Source of the DNA: Pseudomonas sp. PA27(2017)
GTDB taxonomy: Bacteria; Pseudomonadota; Gammaproteobacteria; Pseudomonadales; Pseudomonadaceae
NCBI RefSeq assembly: GCF_001945445.1
Contig: NZ_MSXW01000009.1
Coordinates: 62,001 to 126,000, forward strand
DNA length: 64,000 bases
Direction of reading: 5' to 3'
Below, piece after piece: positions 55,894-64,000 of this stretch (positions are counted from its first letter, which is position 1; every line of letters begins with the position of its first letter). The translations under genes and the position numbers were made by a program. The notes under the pieces were generated by a model that saw only the letters and a list, made by a program, of their open reading frames with translations, was not told the origin of the DNA and did no database searches.

Positions 55894-58749
55894 ATGAGCC
55901 AAGCTCCCCTCGTCCTGGTCGACGGTTCTTCTTATCTGTACCGCGCCTTCCATGCCCTGCCGCCTTTGACCAACTCCAAGGGGCTGCCCACCGGCGCCGT
56001 GAAAGGTGTGCTGAACATGCTGCGCAGCCTGCGCCGCCAGTACCCCGACAGCCCCTTCGCGGTGGTGTTCGACGCCAAGGGCGGCACCTTTCGCGACGAG
56101 CTGTTCGCCGACTACAAGGCCAATCGCCCGCCGATGCCCGACGAGCTGCGCCTGCAGGTCGAGCCGCTGCACGCCAGTGTGCGCGGCCTCGGGCTGCCGC
56201 TGCTGTGCGTGGAGGGCGTGGAAGCCGACGACGTGATCGGCACCCTGGCCCGGCAGAGCGCCGCCGAAGGCCGTGACGTGGTGATCTCGACCGGCGACAA
56301 GGATATGGCGCAGCTGGTGTGCAAGCACGTCACCCTGGTCAACACCATGACCGGCAGCGTCTACGACATCGAGGGTGTGAAGGAGAAGTTCGGCGTCGGC
56401 CCCGAGCTGATCATCGATTACCTGGCGCTGATGGGCGACAAGATCGACAACATTCCCGGCGTGCCGGGCGTCGGCGAGAAGACCGCCTTGGGGCTGCTGG
56501 TCGGCGTCGGCGGCGGCCTCGACGTGATCTACGCCAACCTCGACAAGGTGCCCGGCCTGCCGATTCGTGGCGCCAAGACCCTGCCCGCCAAGCTCGAAGA
56601 GCACCGCGAGATGGCCTACCTGTCCTACCAACTGGCGACCATCAAGCTGGACGTGCCGCTGGACCTGAACTGCTCGCAACTGATGCCCGGCGAGCCGGAC
56701 ATCGAGGCCCTGACCGCGCTCTACGAACAGCTGGAGTTCAAGGGCTGGCTCGACGAGCTGCTGCGCCAGAACAAGTCTGCCGCACCCAAGACCAAGGCGG
56801 CTGCCCGCTCCGAAATGGCGCCGCCTGCTGGCGATTTGTTCAGCGCGACGGCCAGTGCGGATGCGGGCGAGGTGCCAGCGGTCCAGGCTGCCGCCACGCC
56901 GGCTGCTGGCGAAGATCAGCCATCGGTGGTCACCGGCGAGTACCGCACCATCCTCGACCAAGGCGAGTTCGATACCCTGCTGGAGGATCTCAAGCAGGCC
57001 GAGCTGATCGCCTTCGATACCGAAACCACCAGCGTCGATGCCCAGCAGGCGCAATTGGTCGGCCTGTCCTTTGCGGTCAAGGCCGGTGAGGCGGTATACG
57101 TGCCGGTGGCGCACAGCTACATGGGCGTGCCGCAGCAACTGGACCGCGACGCGGTGCTGCGCGCACTCAAGCCGATTCTCGAAGATCCGGCCAAGGCCAA
57201 GGTCGGCCAGCACGCCAAGTACGACATCAACGTGCTGGCCAATGCCAGCACGCCGATCAACGTACAGGGCGTGGCCTTCGACACCATGCTTGAGTCTTAC
57301 GTGCTGGACTCCACCGCCACCCGTCACGACATGGACAGCCTTTCGCTCAAGTACCTGGGCCACAGCACCATCCGTTTCGAGGACATCGCCGGCAAGGGCG
57401 CCAAGCAGCTGACCTTCGACCAGATCGCCCTCGAGCAGGCCGGGCCGTACGCCGCCGAGGATGCTGACGTGACCCTGCGCCTACACCAGAACCTGTGGGC
57501 GCGCCTGGAAGATATTCCGAGCCTGGCCGGCGTGCTGCGCGATATCGAGATTCCCCTGGTGCCGGTGCTGGCGCGAATCGAGCGCAATGGCGCGCTGGTC
57601 GATGCCAAGCTGCTGGGCGAGCACAGCCAGGAGCTGGGCGAGAAGCTGGTGGCCCTGGAGCGCCAGGCTTTCCAGGTGGCCGGCGAGGAGTTCAACCTCG
57701 GCTCGCCCAAGCAGCTGGGCGCCATCCTCTATGAAAAGCTTGGTTTGCCGATCATCAGCAAGACCGCCAAGGGGCAGGCCTCGACCGCCGAGGCGGTACT
57801 CGTCGAACTGGCCGAGCAGGATTACGAGCTGCCCAAGGTACTGATGCAGTACCGCAGCCTGAGCAAGCTCAAGAGCACCTACACCGACCGCCTGCCGGAG
57901 CAGATCAACCCGCGCACCGGGCGCATCCACACCAGTTATCAACAGGCCGTGGCATCAACCGGGCGGCTGTCATCCAGCGACCCGAACCTGCAGAACATCC
58001 CGGTGCGCAGCGCCGAAGGCCGGCGCATTCGCCAGGCCTTCGTGGCGCCGAAGGGCTACAAGCTGGTGTCGGCGGACTACTCGCAGATCGAGTTGCGCAT
58101 CATGGCGCACCTGTCCCGCGACGAAGGGCTGATGAACGCCTTCCGCGACAACCTCGACGTGCACACCGCGACCGCTGCGGAAGTCTTCAAGGTCGAGCTC
58201 GATCAGGTCAGCAACGACCAGCGGCGCAGCGCCAAGGCGATCAACTTCGGGCTGATCTACGGCATGGGCGCGCAGAAGCTGGCCAAGGACATCGGCGTCG
58301 ACGGCAAGACCGCCAAGGCATACATCGAAACCTACTTCACCCGCTACCCAGGCGTGCGTGAGTACATGGACCGCACGCGCCACCAGGCGGCAGAGCAGGG
58401 CTACGTGGAAACCCTGTTCGGTCGGCGCCTGTACTTGCCAGCGATCAAGTCGAGCCGCCCGCAGGAGCGCGCCGGGGCCGAGCGCACGGCGATCAACGCG
58501 CCGATGCAGGGCACGGCTGCCGATATCATCAAGAAGGCCATGGTCGCCGTGGATGAGTGGCTGACCGAATCCGGCCTGGATGCCCGGGTGATCCTGCAGG
58601 TACACGATGAACTGGTACTCGAGGTTCGCGAGGATCTGGTCGAGCAGGTCAGCGCGCAGATTCGCCCACTGATGGGCGAAACCGTGAAGCTCGATGTGCC
58701 GCTGCTGGTCGAGGTCGGCGTGGGCAATAACTGGGATGAAGCACACTGA
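55894..58749 (+). CDS. polA: DNA polymerase I
   Basis: The 951-residue enzyme has three domains: 5'-3' exonuclease (about 1-290; [23 protein letters not shown]), 3'-5' proofreading domain (about 350-540; [10 protein letters not shown] retains the acidic pair) and polymerase (about 550-951; [46 protein letters not shown]). The linker between the first two domains (about 300-345) is Ala/Pro-rich and makes the protein slightly longer than the E. coli enzyme. ATG 55894 is chosen because it gives the standard N-terminus; the frame continues upstream without a start signal. Confidence 0.96.
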   Translation: MSQAPLVLVDGSSYLYRAFHALPPLTNSKGLPTGAVKGVLNMLRSLRRQYPDSPFAVVFDAKGGTFRDELFADYKANRPPMPDELRLQVEPLHASVRGLGLPLLCVEGVEADDVIGTLARQSAAEGRDVVISTGDKDMAQLVCKHVTLVNTMTGSVYDIEGVKEKFGVGPELIIDYLALMGDKIDNIPGVPGVGEKTALGLLVGVGGGLDVIYANLDKVPGLPIRGAKTLPAKLEEHREMAYLSYQLATIKLDVPLDLNCSQLMPGEPDIEALTALYEQLEFKGWLDELLRQNKSAAPKTKAAARSEMAPPAGDLFSATASADAGEVPAVQAAATPAAGEDQPSVVTGEYRTILDQGEFDTLLEDLKQAELIAFDTETTSVDAQQAQLVGLSFAVKAGEAVYVPVAHSYMGVPQQLDRDAVLRALKPILEDPAKAKVGQHAKYDINVLANASTPINVQGVAFDTMLESYVLDSTATRHDMDSLSLKYLGHSTIRFEDIAGKGAKQLTFDQIALEQAGPYAAEDADVTLRLHQNLWARLEDIPSLAGVLRDIEIPLVPVLARIERNGALVDAKLLGEHSQELGEKLVALERQAFQVAGEEFNLGSPKQLGAILYEKLGLPIISKTAKGQASTAEAVLVELAEQDYELPKVLMQYRSLSKLKSTYTDRLPEQINPRTGRIHTSYQQAVASTGRLSSSDPNLQNIPVRSAEGRRIRQAFVAPKGYKLVSADYSQIELRIMAHLSRDEGLMNAFRDNLDVHTATAAEVFKVELDQVSNDQRRSAKAINFGLIYGMGAQKLAKDIGVDGKTAKAYIETYFTRYPGVREYMDRTRHQAAEQGYVETLFGRRLYLPAIKSSRPQERAGAERTAINAPMQGTAADIIKKAMVAVDEWLTESGLDARVILQVHDELVLEVREDLVEQVSAQIRPLMGETVKLDVPLLVEVGVGNNWDEAH

Positions 58750-58762
58750 CGCCCATGAAAAA

Positions 58763-58780
58763 GGGACGCGGCTGCGTCCC
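58763..58780. terminator. Hairpin after polA
   Basis: GGGACGC (58763-58769) and GCGTCCC (58774-58780) form a 7-bp stem with a 4-base loop 13 bp after the polA stop. GTTATCAGTTA follows, a poor T-tract, so termination may be partial. Confidence 0.5.
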
Positions 58781-58846
58781 GTTATCAGTTAGTACCGTGT
58801 GGTCTTAATCGGCATCAAGACCAAACAAAGGAATCTAAGCACCGCT

Positions 58847-58874
58847 GAACTTTACTTCTGTCCACCCGGTCAGA
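58847..58874 (+). promoter_or_regulatory. AlgU (sigma-22/RpoE)-type promoter of the sRNA
   Basis: GAACTT at 58847-58852 is followed, 17 bp later, by TCAGA at 58870-58874. The consensus for AlgU is GAACTT-N16/17-TCTGA. Transcription would start near 58881. Confidence 0.7.
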
Positions 58875-58880
58875 GTTTGG

Positions 58881-59012
58881 GAATGGCCCATAAAGCCCTT
58901 CGATGCTCCTTTGTTGTGTTAAGTGTTGGCAGACATCTGAACCCCGCCCTAGCGGTTCAGACTCTTAAACCCCGATCTTCTCCCTCCCCATACGAAGTTC
59001 GGGGTTTTTTTT
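58881..59012 (+). ncRNA. ersA: ErsA-like small RNA
   Basis: Between polA and engB there is an AlgU-type promoter and an intrinsic terminator that together define a transcript of about 132 nt, the size reported for ErsA of P. aeruginosa (from memory), which lies at the same place and depends on AlgU. Two hairpins are visible: TCTGAACC/GGTTCAGA around 58935-58962 and the terminator stem. The terminator loop TCCCTCCCCATAC (58981-58993) is a C-rich single-stranded stretch suited to pairing with ribosome-binding sites. No ORF with an RBS is credible. The start is inferred from the promoter. Confidence 0.75.
58968..59012 (+). terminator. Intrinsic terminator of the ErsA-like RNA
   Basis: AACCCCGA and TCGGGGTT form the outer stem, CTTC/GAAG the inner stem, and a run of eight T ends at 59012. 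Confidence 0.85.
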
Positions 59013-59094
59013 GCCTGCAGGAAACTGCCGGCAGCTCCCCATCCCCCCAGCTCCTTCCTCGAGCCTAGCCGCTCTTCGCCAGAGCGCAATGCAA

Positions 59095-59119
59095 AACGCC
59101 CCGCGCAAGGCGGGGCGTT
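59095..59119. terminator. Terminator for engB (minus strand)
   Basis: AACGCCCCGC and GCGGGGCGTT form a perfect 10-bp stem with a 5-base loop; on the minus strand it is followed by TTTTGC. It is about 110 bp after the engB stop, beyond the repeat pair. Confidence 0.75.
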
Positions 59120-59122
59120 GGT

Positions 59123-59217
59123 AGCCTGGTGTTGAGCGAAGCGATACCCAGGAGACGCTGGTAAGCACGACAACACTCAATCCCGCTCCCGGGTATCGCT
59201 ATGCTCAACCACGGGCT
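59123..59217. repeat. Inverted pair of the 30-bp dispersed repeat
   Basis: A forward copy lies at 59123-59152 and an inverted copy at 59188-59217 (AGCCCGTGGTTGAGC on the minus strand), separated by 35 bp. Together they can form a large hairpin, like a REP doublet. Single copies are at 18601 and 46058. They lie between the engB stop and its terminator. Confidence 0.7.
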
Positions 59218-59229
59218 ACGGGAGTGAGG

Positions 59230-59877
59230 TTATTCTTGGTGTTGCTCCCCTTCCTCGTCGCCGATCAGGCCCAGCCAGTGACCCAGAACGGTTTGCGCGT
59301 CTTCCACGCCGATGCGCTTTGGCGCCGAGAACAGCTGGATGCTGACGTGCTCGCCCCAGCCCTTGCGGATCTCCTGCTGCACCTTGAGTAAGGTGGTCTT
59401 CGCCGCGCCGAAGGCCAGCTTGTCGGCCTTGGTCAGCAGGATGTGCATGGGCATGCCGCTGGCGCCGGACCAGTCGAGCATCATGCGGTCGAACTCGGTC
59501 AGCGGGTGGCGGATGTCCATCATCAGGATCAGCCCGCGCAGGCTCTCGCGGCTGCCCAGATAGGCTTCGAGGTGCTTCTGCCAGTGTTGCTTGAGCGGAA
59601 TCGGCACCTTGGCGTAGCCATAGCCGGGCAGGTCGACCAGGCGGCGTTCGTCATCCAGGCGGAAGAAGTTCAGCAGCTGGGTGCGCCCCGGGGTTTTCGA
59701 GGTGCGTGCCAGGCTGGCGTGGGTCAGGGTGTTCAGCGCGCTGGACTTGCCGGCGTTGGAGCGCCCGGCGAAGGCGACTTCGTAGCCCTGGTCGTCCGGG
59801 CACTGGTCGACCTTGGCGGCGCTGATCAGAAAGGTGGCTTGCTGACACAAGCCGATTGCGGGGTTCTTTGCGTGCAT
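59230..59877 (-). CDS. engB: Ribosome-biogenesis GTPase EngB (YihA/YsxC)
   Basis: This 215-residue GTPase supports assembly of the large ribosomal subunit. G1 [12 protein letters not shown] near 40, G2 in [13 protein letters not shown]3 [11 protein letters not shown] and G4 LTKADKL are all present. ATG 59877 ([10 protein letters not shown]) follows GGAAA; the earlier ATG at 59904 is less likely. Its location next to polA with an sRNA gene in between is conserved in gamma-proteobacteria. Confidence 0.93.
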   Translation of the reverse strand: MHAKNPAIGLCQQATFLISAAKVDQCPDDQGYEVAFAGRSNAGKSSALNTLTHASLARTSKTPGRTQLLNFFRLDDERRLVDLPGYGYAKVPIPLKQHWQKHLEAYLGSRESLRGLILMMDIRHPLTEFDRMMLDWSGASGMPMHILLTKADKLAFGAAKTTLLKVQQEIRKGWGEHVSIQLFSAPKRIGVEDAQTVLGHWLGLIGDEEGEQHQE

Positions 59878-59971
59878 CGGAGTTTCCGGTGGAGGGGCGT
59901 GCATCGCGGCAGTCTATCAGGCTGGCGACTCGCTGACCCGCGCCGCCTGACTGCCGCCATGGCACGTCATC

Positions 59972-60868
59972 TCAAAGTGGTTGCGCCCACAGCGTCACGT
60001 CGAGGCGGTACTCGGCGCCCGGGGCGAGAATCAGCGAGTCGTCCAGCACGTTGGCGTGCTCGATGCAGAGCATGCCCTGCCAGGCGTCATCGGCGAATTG
60101 CGATAGGCGCCTGGCCTTGTCGATCCATGGGTTCCACACCACCGCCGAGCCCGAGCCCTGGCTGCGCATGAAAATGCGTCGCTTCCAGAGGGAGTCGACG
60201 ATGCTCAACTGCGGCGGCGTATCGAGGTAGATGCGGTCGGTTTCTCCGGTGAAGGTCACCGCACCTTGCTGACGTACGGTTTTCCAGTCTTGCAGTGTGT
60301 CGACGTAGCTGCAGCCCTCCAGTCCTTCGATGCGCACCTGGCGAATGTCGCTGACCGCGAAATAGGTGTGCAGCGCCTGGCTGATCGGCAGTTCACTGTC
60401 GCCCAGGTTGCGGGTGGTCAGGCTCAGCGTCAGGCGATCGCCGAGGTGAATGTCCAACTGCAGCTCGGCGGCATGTGGCCATTCGGCGATCGGCTCGGCA
60501 GCGGTGTCGAAAGCGAACGACAGGGTCACGCCGTCTTCTTCGGTGTTGAGGCCGATCAACTGCCAGTCACGGTCACGCACCAGACCGTGGGCCGGCGCAT
60601 CGGCCGGGCGCGCATGGCTGGCGCGGATCGCTTCGGGATTGCGCTGCAGGTCGCCGAACCAGGGCCAGCACACCGGTACACCGCCGCGCACGCTTTTTCC
60701 GGCTTCATAGGCCGCCTCGTCGCTGAGCCAGATCAGCGGTTCGCCCTTGGCCGGCTGATAGCGCAGGATCTGCGCGCCCTGTTCGCTGACCACGAGTTCG
60801 GCGCCGGCATGCTGGATGCGCCAGCAGGCCAGATCGCCCAGTTGAATGCGTTCGTTCGAGGTGCTCAT
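59972..60868 (-). CDS. D-hexose-6-phosphate mutarotase (YeaD family)
   Basis: The 298-residue aldose-1-epimerase-like enzyme converts alpha to beta anomers of glucose-6-phosphate. The family blocks VRGGVPVCWPWFGD near 78, APAHGLVRDRDWQL near 103 (with the catalytic His) and QALHTYFAV near 178 are visible; a late Glu in MLCIEHANV is the general base. ATG 60868 follows AGGAG. It has no evident operon partner: a terminator and TRAP genes lie upstream in the same direction. Confidence 0.88.
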   Translation of the reverse strand: MSTSNERIQLGDLACWRIQHAGAELVVSEQGAQILRYQPAKGEPLIWLSDEAAYEAGKSVRGGVPVCWPWFGDLQRNPEAIRASHARPADAPAHGLVRDRDWQLIGLNTEEDGVTLSFAFDTAAEPIAEWPHAAELQLDIHLGDRLTLSLTTRNLGDSELPISQALHTYFAVSDIRQVRIEGLEGCSYVDTLQDWKTVRQQGAVTFTGETDRIYLDTPPQLSIVDSLWKRRIFMRSQGSGSAVVWNPWIDKARRLSQFADDAWQGMLCIEHANVLDDSLILAPGAEYRLDVTLWAQPL

Positions 60869-60934
60869 GGGGGCTGCTCCTGAATAGGTTGGCTGTTGGG
60901 CCACGGCGCGGCGGGGAGGTTCGCCAGCGCCATG

Positions 60935-60961
60935 AAAAACGCCCGTCGAGACGGGCGTTTT
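60935..60961. terminator. Bidirectional terminator after dctM
   Basis: AAAAACGCCCGTC and GACGGGCGTTTT form a perfect stem with a 2-base spacer, and T-tracts occur on both strands. It ends the TRAP membrane operon 16 bp after its stop, before the mutarotase gene. Confidence 0.85.
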
Positions 60962-60976
60962 GCGTTGCCGCACAGT

Positions 60977-62353
60977 TTACGAGCCGTAGACCTGGGTCGG
61001 AAGCCAGGTGATCAGCGCCGGGAACTGGTAGGCGATGACCAGCATCATCAGCTGGATGATGATGAACGGAATCACCCCGCGGTACATGGTCGCGGTACTC
61101 ACCGTACGGGGTGTGACGCCGCGCAGGTAGAACAACGAGAAACCCAGGGGCGGGGTGAGGAACGAGGTCTGCAGGTTGAGGGCGATCATCACGCCCAGCC
61201 ATACCGGGTCCAGGCCCATGGCCAGCAGCACCGGGCCGACGATGGGCACCACCACGAAGATGATCTCGATGAAATCGAGAATGAAGCCCAGCAGGAAAAT
61301 CACCAGCATGACCAGGAAGAACGCGCCGAGCACGCCGCCTGGCAACTGCTTGAACACGTCCTCGATCAGCGCTTCACCGCCGAAACCACGGAACACCAGG
61401 GAGAACAGCGAGGCGCCGATCAGGATCAGAAACACCATGCTGGAAATTTCCGTGGTGCCCTGGGCTACGCTGCGCAGCTGCGGCAGGCTCAGCTGGCCCT
61501 TGAACAGCGCCAGCAGGGTCGCGCCGACGGCACCGATGGCAGCGGCCTCGGTGGGCGTGGCGTAACCGGCGAGAATCGAGCCGAGCACCGCGATGATCAG
61601 CGCCAGCGGCGGCACCAGAGAGCCGAGCAGCTTGCCCCATTGCACCTCGCCCAGCTCTTCCTTGGGCACCACGGGCATCTTCTTCGGCTGGAAGATCGCC
61701 ACCAGAATCAGGTAGACGACGTACAGCACCACCAGCAGCAGACCCGGTATCAGTGCGCCCATGAACAGGTCGCCGACCGATACCGTCTTGGGCGAGAAGA
61801 TGCCCATGCGCAGCTGCGCCTGCTGGTAGGCGCTGGACATCACATCACCCAGCAGCACCAGCACGATGGACGGTGGAATGATCTGCCCCAGGGTGCCGGT
61901 GGCGGCCAGGGTGCCGGTCGCCACAGCGGGATCGAAGCCGCGCTTGAGCAGGGTCGGCAGGGCCAGCAGGCCCATGGTTACCACCGTGGCGCCGACGATG
62001 CCGGTACTGGCGGCGAGCAATGCGCCCACTAAGCACACCGAAATCGCCAGGCCGCCGCGGATGCCGCCGAACAGGCGCGACATCGACTCGAGCAGGTCTT
62101 CGGCGACCTTGGACTTTTCCAGCATCACGCCCATGAACACGAACAGCGGCACGGCCAGCATGGTCTGGTTGTTCATGATGCCGAACAGGCGGTTGGGCAG
62201 GGCGCTCAGGTACCCGGCGTCGAAGGTGCCGGTGACCACGCCGATACCGGCGAACAGCAGCGACACCCCGGCCAGGGTGAAGGCCACCGGGTAGCCGCCC
62301 ATCAACACCAGGCAGATGCTGACGAACAGCAGGATCGACATGACTTCAGCCAT
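60977..62353 (-). CDS. TRAP transporter, large permease subunit (DctM)
   Basis: The 458-residue inner-membrane protein has about twelve TM segments. The DctM family features GGYPVAFTLAGVSLLFAG near 20 and NNQTMLAVPLFVFMGVMLEKS near 60 are visible. It is the ion-coupled translocation subunit of a tripartite periplasmic transporter. Its start overlaps the end of the small-subunit gene by 8 bp. Substrate is set by the binding protein encoded divergently at 63201. Confidence 0.9.
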   Translation of the reverse strand: MAEVMSILLFVSICLVLMGGYPVAFTLAGVSLLFAGIGVVTGTFDAGYLSALPNRLFGIMNNQTMLAVPLFVFMGVMLEKSKVAEDLLESMSRLFGGIRGGLAISVCLVGALLAASTGIVGATVVTMGLLALPTLLKRGFDPAVATGTLAATGTLGQIIPPSIVLVLLGDVMSSAYQQAQLRMGIFSPKTVSVGDLFMGALIPGLLLVVLYVVYLILVAIFQPKKMPVVPKEELGEVQWGKLLGSLVPPLALIIAVLGSILAGYATPTEAAAIGAVGATLLALFKGQLSLPQLRSVAQGTTEISSMVFLILIGASLFSLVFRGFGGEALIEDVFKQLPGGVLGAFFLVMLVIFLLGFILDFIEIIFVVVPIVGPVLLAMGLDPVWLGVMIALNLQTSFLTPPLGFSLFYLRGVTPRTVSTATMYRGVIPFIIIQLMMLVIAYQFPALITWLPTQVYGS

Positions 62354-62891
62354 GTTTCACCTCCTGCTCCGGCAGCACGCCGCACAACAGGTAGATCGCC
62401 TTGATCAGATTGGAAATGCCCTGCAGCGTGAGGCTGACCACCAGCACCAGAATGATGCTCTTCTGCAGGTAGACGAATTTCAGCCCCCCCGACTCGCTCG
62501 AGCCCTCGCGGGTCGACCAGGAGTTGGCCACGTAGTCCCAGCTCGCCCAGCCCAGGAACAGGCACACCGGCAGCAGCAGGAACAGGGTGCCGAGCACCTC
62601 CACCAGCGCCTGCCGGCGGCCGCTGAACTGCTGGTAGAAGATATCCACACGCACATGGGCGTTACGCTGCAGTGCCCAGGCCGAGGCGCCCATGAACACC
62701 AGCGCGTGGGCGTAGAGCACGGCTTCCTGCAGCGCAGTGGCGCCCAGGTTCATGCCATAGCGCAGGATCACCACCAGGGCCGTGCCGAGTACCAGAAACA
62801 GGGTCAACCAGGAGCAGGCCTGGCCGAAGCGGAAGTTCACGGCGTCGATGACCCGTGCGATCCCCAGAGGAAGTGAAGGCGTGTTGGACAT
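62346..62891 (-). CDS. TRAP transporter, small permease subunit (DctQ)
   Basis: The 181-residue inner-membrane protein has four TM segments and the DctQ signature LQEAVLYAHALVFMGASAWALQ near 58, followed by the usual ALQRNAHVRVDIFYQ. It forms the membrane complex with DctM. It is transcribed away from the binding-protein gene across a 309-bp region. Confidence 0.9.
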   Translation of the reverse strand: MSNTPSLPLGIARVIDAVNFRFGQACSWLTLFLVLGTALVVILRYGMNLGATALQEAVLYAHALVFMGASAWALQRNAHVRVDIFYQQFSGRRQALVEVLGTLFLLLPVCLFLGWASWDYVANSWSTREGSSESGGLKFVYLQKSIILVLVVSLTLQGISNLIKAIYLLCGVLPEQEVKHG

Positions 62892-63200
62892 GATGCGTCC
62901 TTATAGTTATCGAAAAAGAGCGAAAAGCGGGGGATTTTAGGCGGCGCTTCGCGCGTACGGCAATGGCGCCCAGGCCGGTTGGCGCGGTTTGCCATGATTT
63001 GTCGAATGACCTGGAAGCATCGGTCTTGAGCCTTCCGAGGGGGCTGATGGCCATTGGCTAGACATGGGTTGAAACACTTGCCGATCCTGTCTGGCCGGCG
63101 CCCGGTACTAGGATTGGCGCGCGGGGCGGTTGGCGGATCGCCACTGTGCATTGGGCTGGAACGGCCCACGGGTCATTATTACAACAACAAGGAGTTACCT
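62892..63200. other. Divergent promoter region of the TRAP genes
   Basis: This 309-bp gap contains both promoters. A TGGGCTGGAACGGCCCA inverted repeat lies near 63148-63164. A TGGCGCG...TTTGC sequence near 62980 looks like a sigma-54 site but its spacing is two bases too short. No ORF is credible. AAGGAG precedes ATG 63201. Confidence 0.45.
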
Positions 63201-64000
63201 ATGAAACGTCGCCAAATACTGGCAGCGGCAGGTATCGGCATCGCTGCAGGAGCGCTGGTCGGGTGCAAGGAGGAGGCCGGCGCTGCTGACGCGTCCAAGC
63301 CGGCCGCCGAGGCCAAGACCTTCAACTGGAAGATGGTCACTTCCTGGCCGAAGAACTTCCCTGGAGTAGGCGTCGGCGCCGAGCGTTTCGCCAGGCTCGT
63401 CGAGCAGATGAGCAATGGTCGCCTGAAGATCAAGATCTACGCCGCCGGTGAGCTGGTGCCGGCTCTCGAAGTGTTCGATGCGGTCTCGCGCGGCACCGCG
63501 GAAATGGGCCACGGCGCGCCCTACTACTGGAAAGGCAAGGTGCCCGCGGCCCAGTTCTTCTGCGCCCTGCCGTTCGGCCCCAACGCCCAGGAAATGAACG
63601 CCTGGCTGCACTACGGTGGCGGCATCCAGCTCTGGGAAGAGGTCTACAAACCCTACGGTGTGCTGCCGATGGCCTGCGGTGCCACCGGCGTGCAGACCGC
63701 CGGCTGGTTCAACAAGGAAATCAACTCGGTCGATGACCTCAAGGGCCTGAAGATGCGCACCCCGGGCCTGGGCGGCGAAGTGCTGACCAAGGTCGGCGGT
63801 ACCGTGGTGAACATGCCGGCCGGTGAAATCTTCACCGCCCTGCAGACCGGCACCATCGACGCCACCGAGTGGATCGGGCCATACAACGACCAGGCCCTGG
63901 GCCTGCACAAAGCGGCCAAGTATTACTACACGCCGGGCTGGCAGGAGCCGAACGTCACCTTCGAGCTGGACGTCAACCTCAAGGCCTGGGATACCCTGCC
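63201..64000 (+). CDS. TRAP transporter solute-binding lipoprotein (DctP/TakP-like), partial
   Basis: The frame starts at ATG 63201 and is cut by the right edge after about 266 residues. The N-terminus MKRRQILAAAGIGIAAGALVGC combines a twin-arginine-like RR with a lipobox (LVGC), so it is probably an exported, lipid-anchored binding protein. FNWKMVTSWPKNFPG, GEIFTALQTGTIDATEWIGP and PGLGGEVLTKVGG fit the alpha-keto-acid (TakP-like) branch of DctP proteins, suggesting pyruvate, lactate or a related monocarboxylate. This is inference. It lies divergent from its likely partners DctQM. Confidence 0.85.
   Translation, partial: MKRRQILAAAGIGIAAGALVGCKEEAGAADASKPAAEAKTFNWKMVTSWPKNFPGVGVGAERFARLVEQMSNGRLKIKIYAAGELVPALEVFDAVSRGTAEMGHGAPYYWKGKVPAAQFFCALPFGPNAQEMNAWLHYGGGIQLWEEVYKPYGVLPMACGATGVQTAGWFNKEINSVDDLKGLKMRTPGLGGEVLTKVGGTVVNMPAGEIFTALQTGTIDATEWIGPYNDQALGLHKAAKYYYTPGWQEPNVTFELDVNLKAWDTL

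Noticed and set aside
58799..59068. 89-codon frame after polA
   Set aside because: It overlaps the AlgU promoter, sRNA and terminator, has no RBS, and includes the terminator T-tract as codons.
62975..62995. TGGCGCG...TTTGC, sigma-54-like sequence near the TRAP genes
   Set aside because: The distance between the GG and GC pairs is two bases short, which is not tolerated by sigma-54.

Overview
The window is a GC-rich chromosomal stretch of a Pseudomonas. The evidence is the mannitol operon in Pseudomonas order, a metNIQ / lipoprotein / znuBC-zur / znuA / thrB / polA / engB neighbourhood like that of P. aeruginosa (recalled synteny, not searched), a PigA-like haem oxygenase, and an ErsA-type small RNA beside polA. 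There is no rRNA, tRNA, CRISPR array, prophage or complete insertion sequence. Genes at both ends are cut by the window.

1-20 kb: a partial Bug/TctC binding protein and a D-2-hydroxyacid dehydrogenase; an exported protein and a DUF1835 protein; an AraC regulator diverging from an SBF-like transporter; then an aryl-alcohol operon on the minus strand (aldehyde dehydrogenase, CalA-like dehydrogenase, outer-membrane protein). A readable sigma-54 promoter, an upstream activator-like site and a divergent XylR/DmpR-type regulator accompany this operon. A TriABC-type RND pump with two adaptor lipoproteins follows, then a LexA-box radical SAM gene and a beta-carbonic anhydrase.

19.8-34.7 kb: mtlR and mtlEFGKDYZ (polyol ABC uptake, mannitol 2-dehydrogenase, xylulokinase, fructokinase), followed by pgi, so imported mannitol enters central metabolism as fructose-6-phosphate. 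A second carbonic anhydrase with a SulP anion transporter and a SCO1/SenC copper protein follow.

34.8-46.6 kb: a haem-acquisition block: hasI-hasS (sigma/anti-sigma), hasR receptor, hasA haemophore, hasDEF type I secretion, then hemO and a DUF454 gene. Fur-box-like sequences precede hasI and hasR. The logic is secretion of a haemophore, capture of haem, cell-surface signalling and haem breakdown.

46.6-64 kb: metNIQ methionine uptake, zinc uptake (znuABC, zur) with two near-identical Zur-box-like sites, thrB, polA, an ErsA-like sRNA with an AlgU-type promoter and terminator, engB, a hexose-6-phosphate mutarotase, and a TRAP transporter whose membrane genes diverge from its binding-protein gene.

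The most unusual structures are two MITE-like palindromic elements. One (4491-4632) supplies the last 25 codons and stop of an AraC gene. The other (53471-53734) sits between TA dinucleotides exactly in the znuA stop codon. A 30-bp repeat family (four copies) and two REP-like inverted pairs are also present. I found no clearly new multi-gene system; the rest is recognisable Pseudomonas biology with some non-canonical details.
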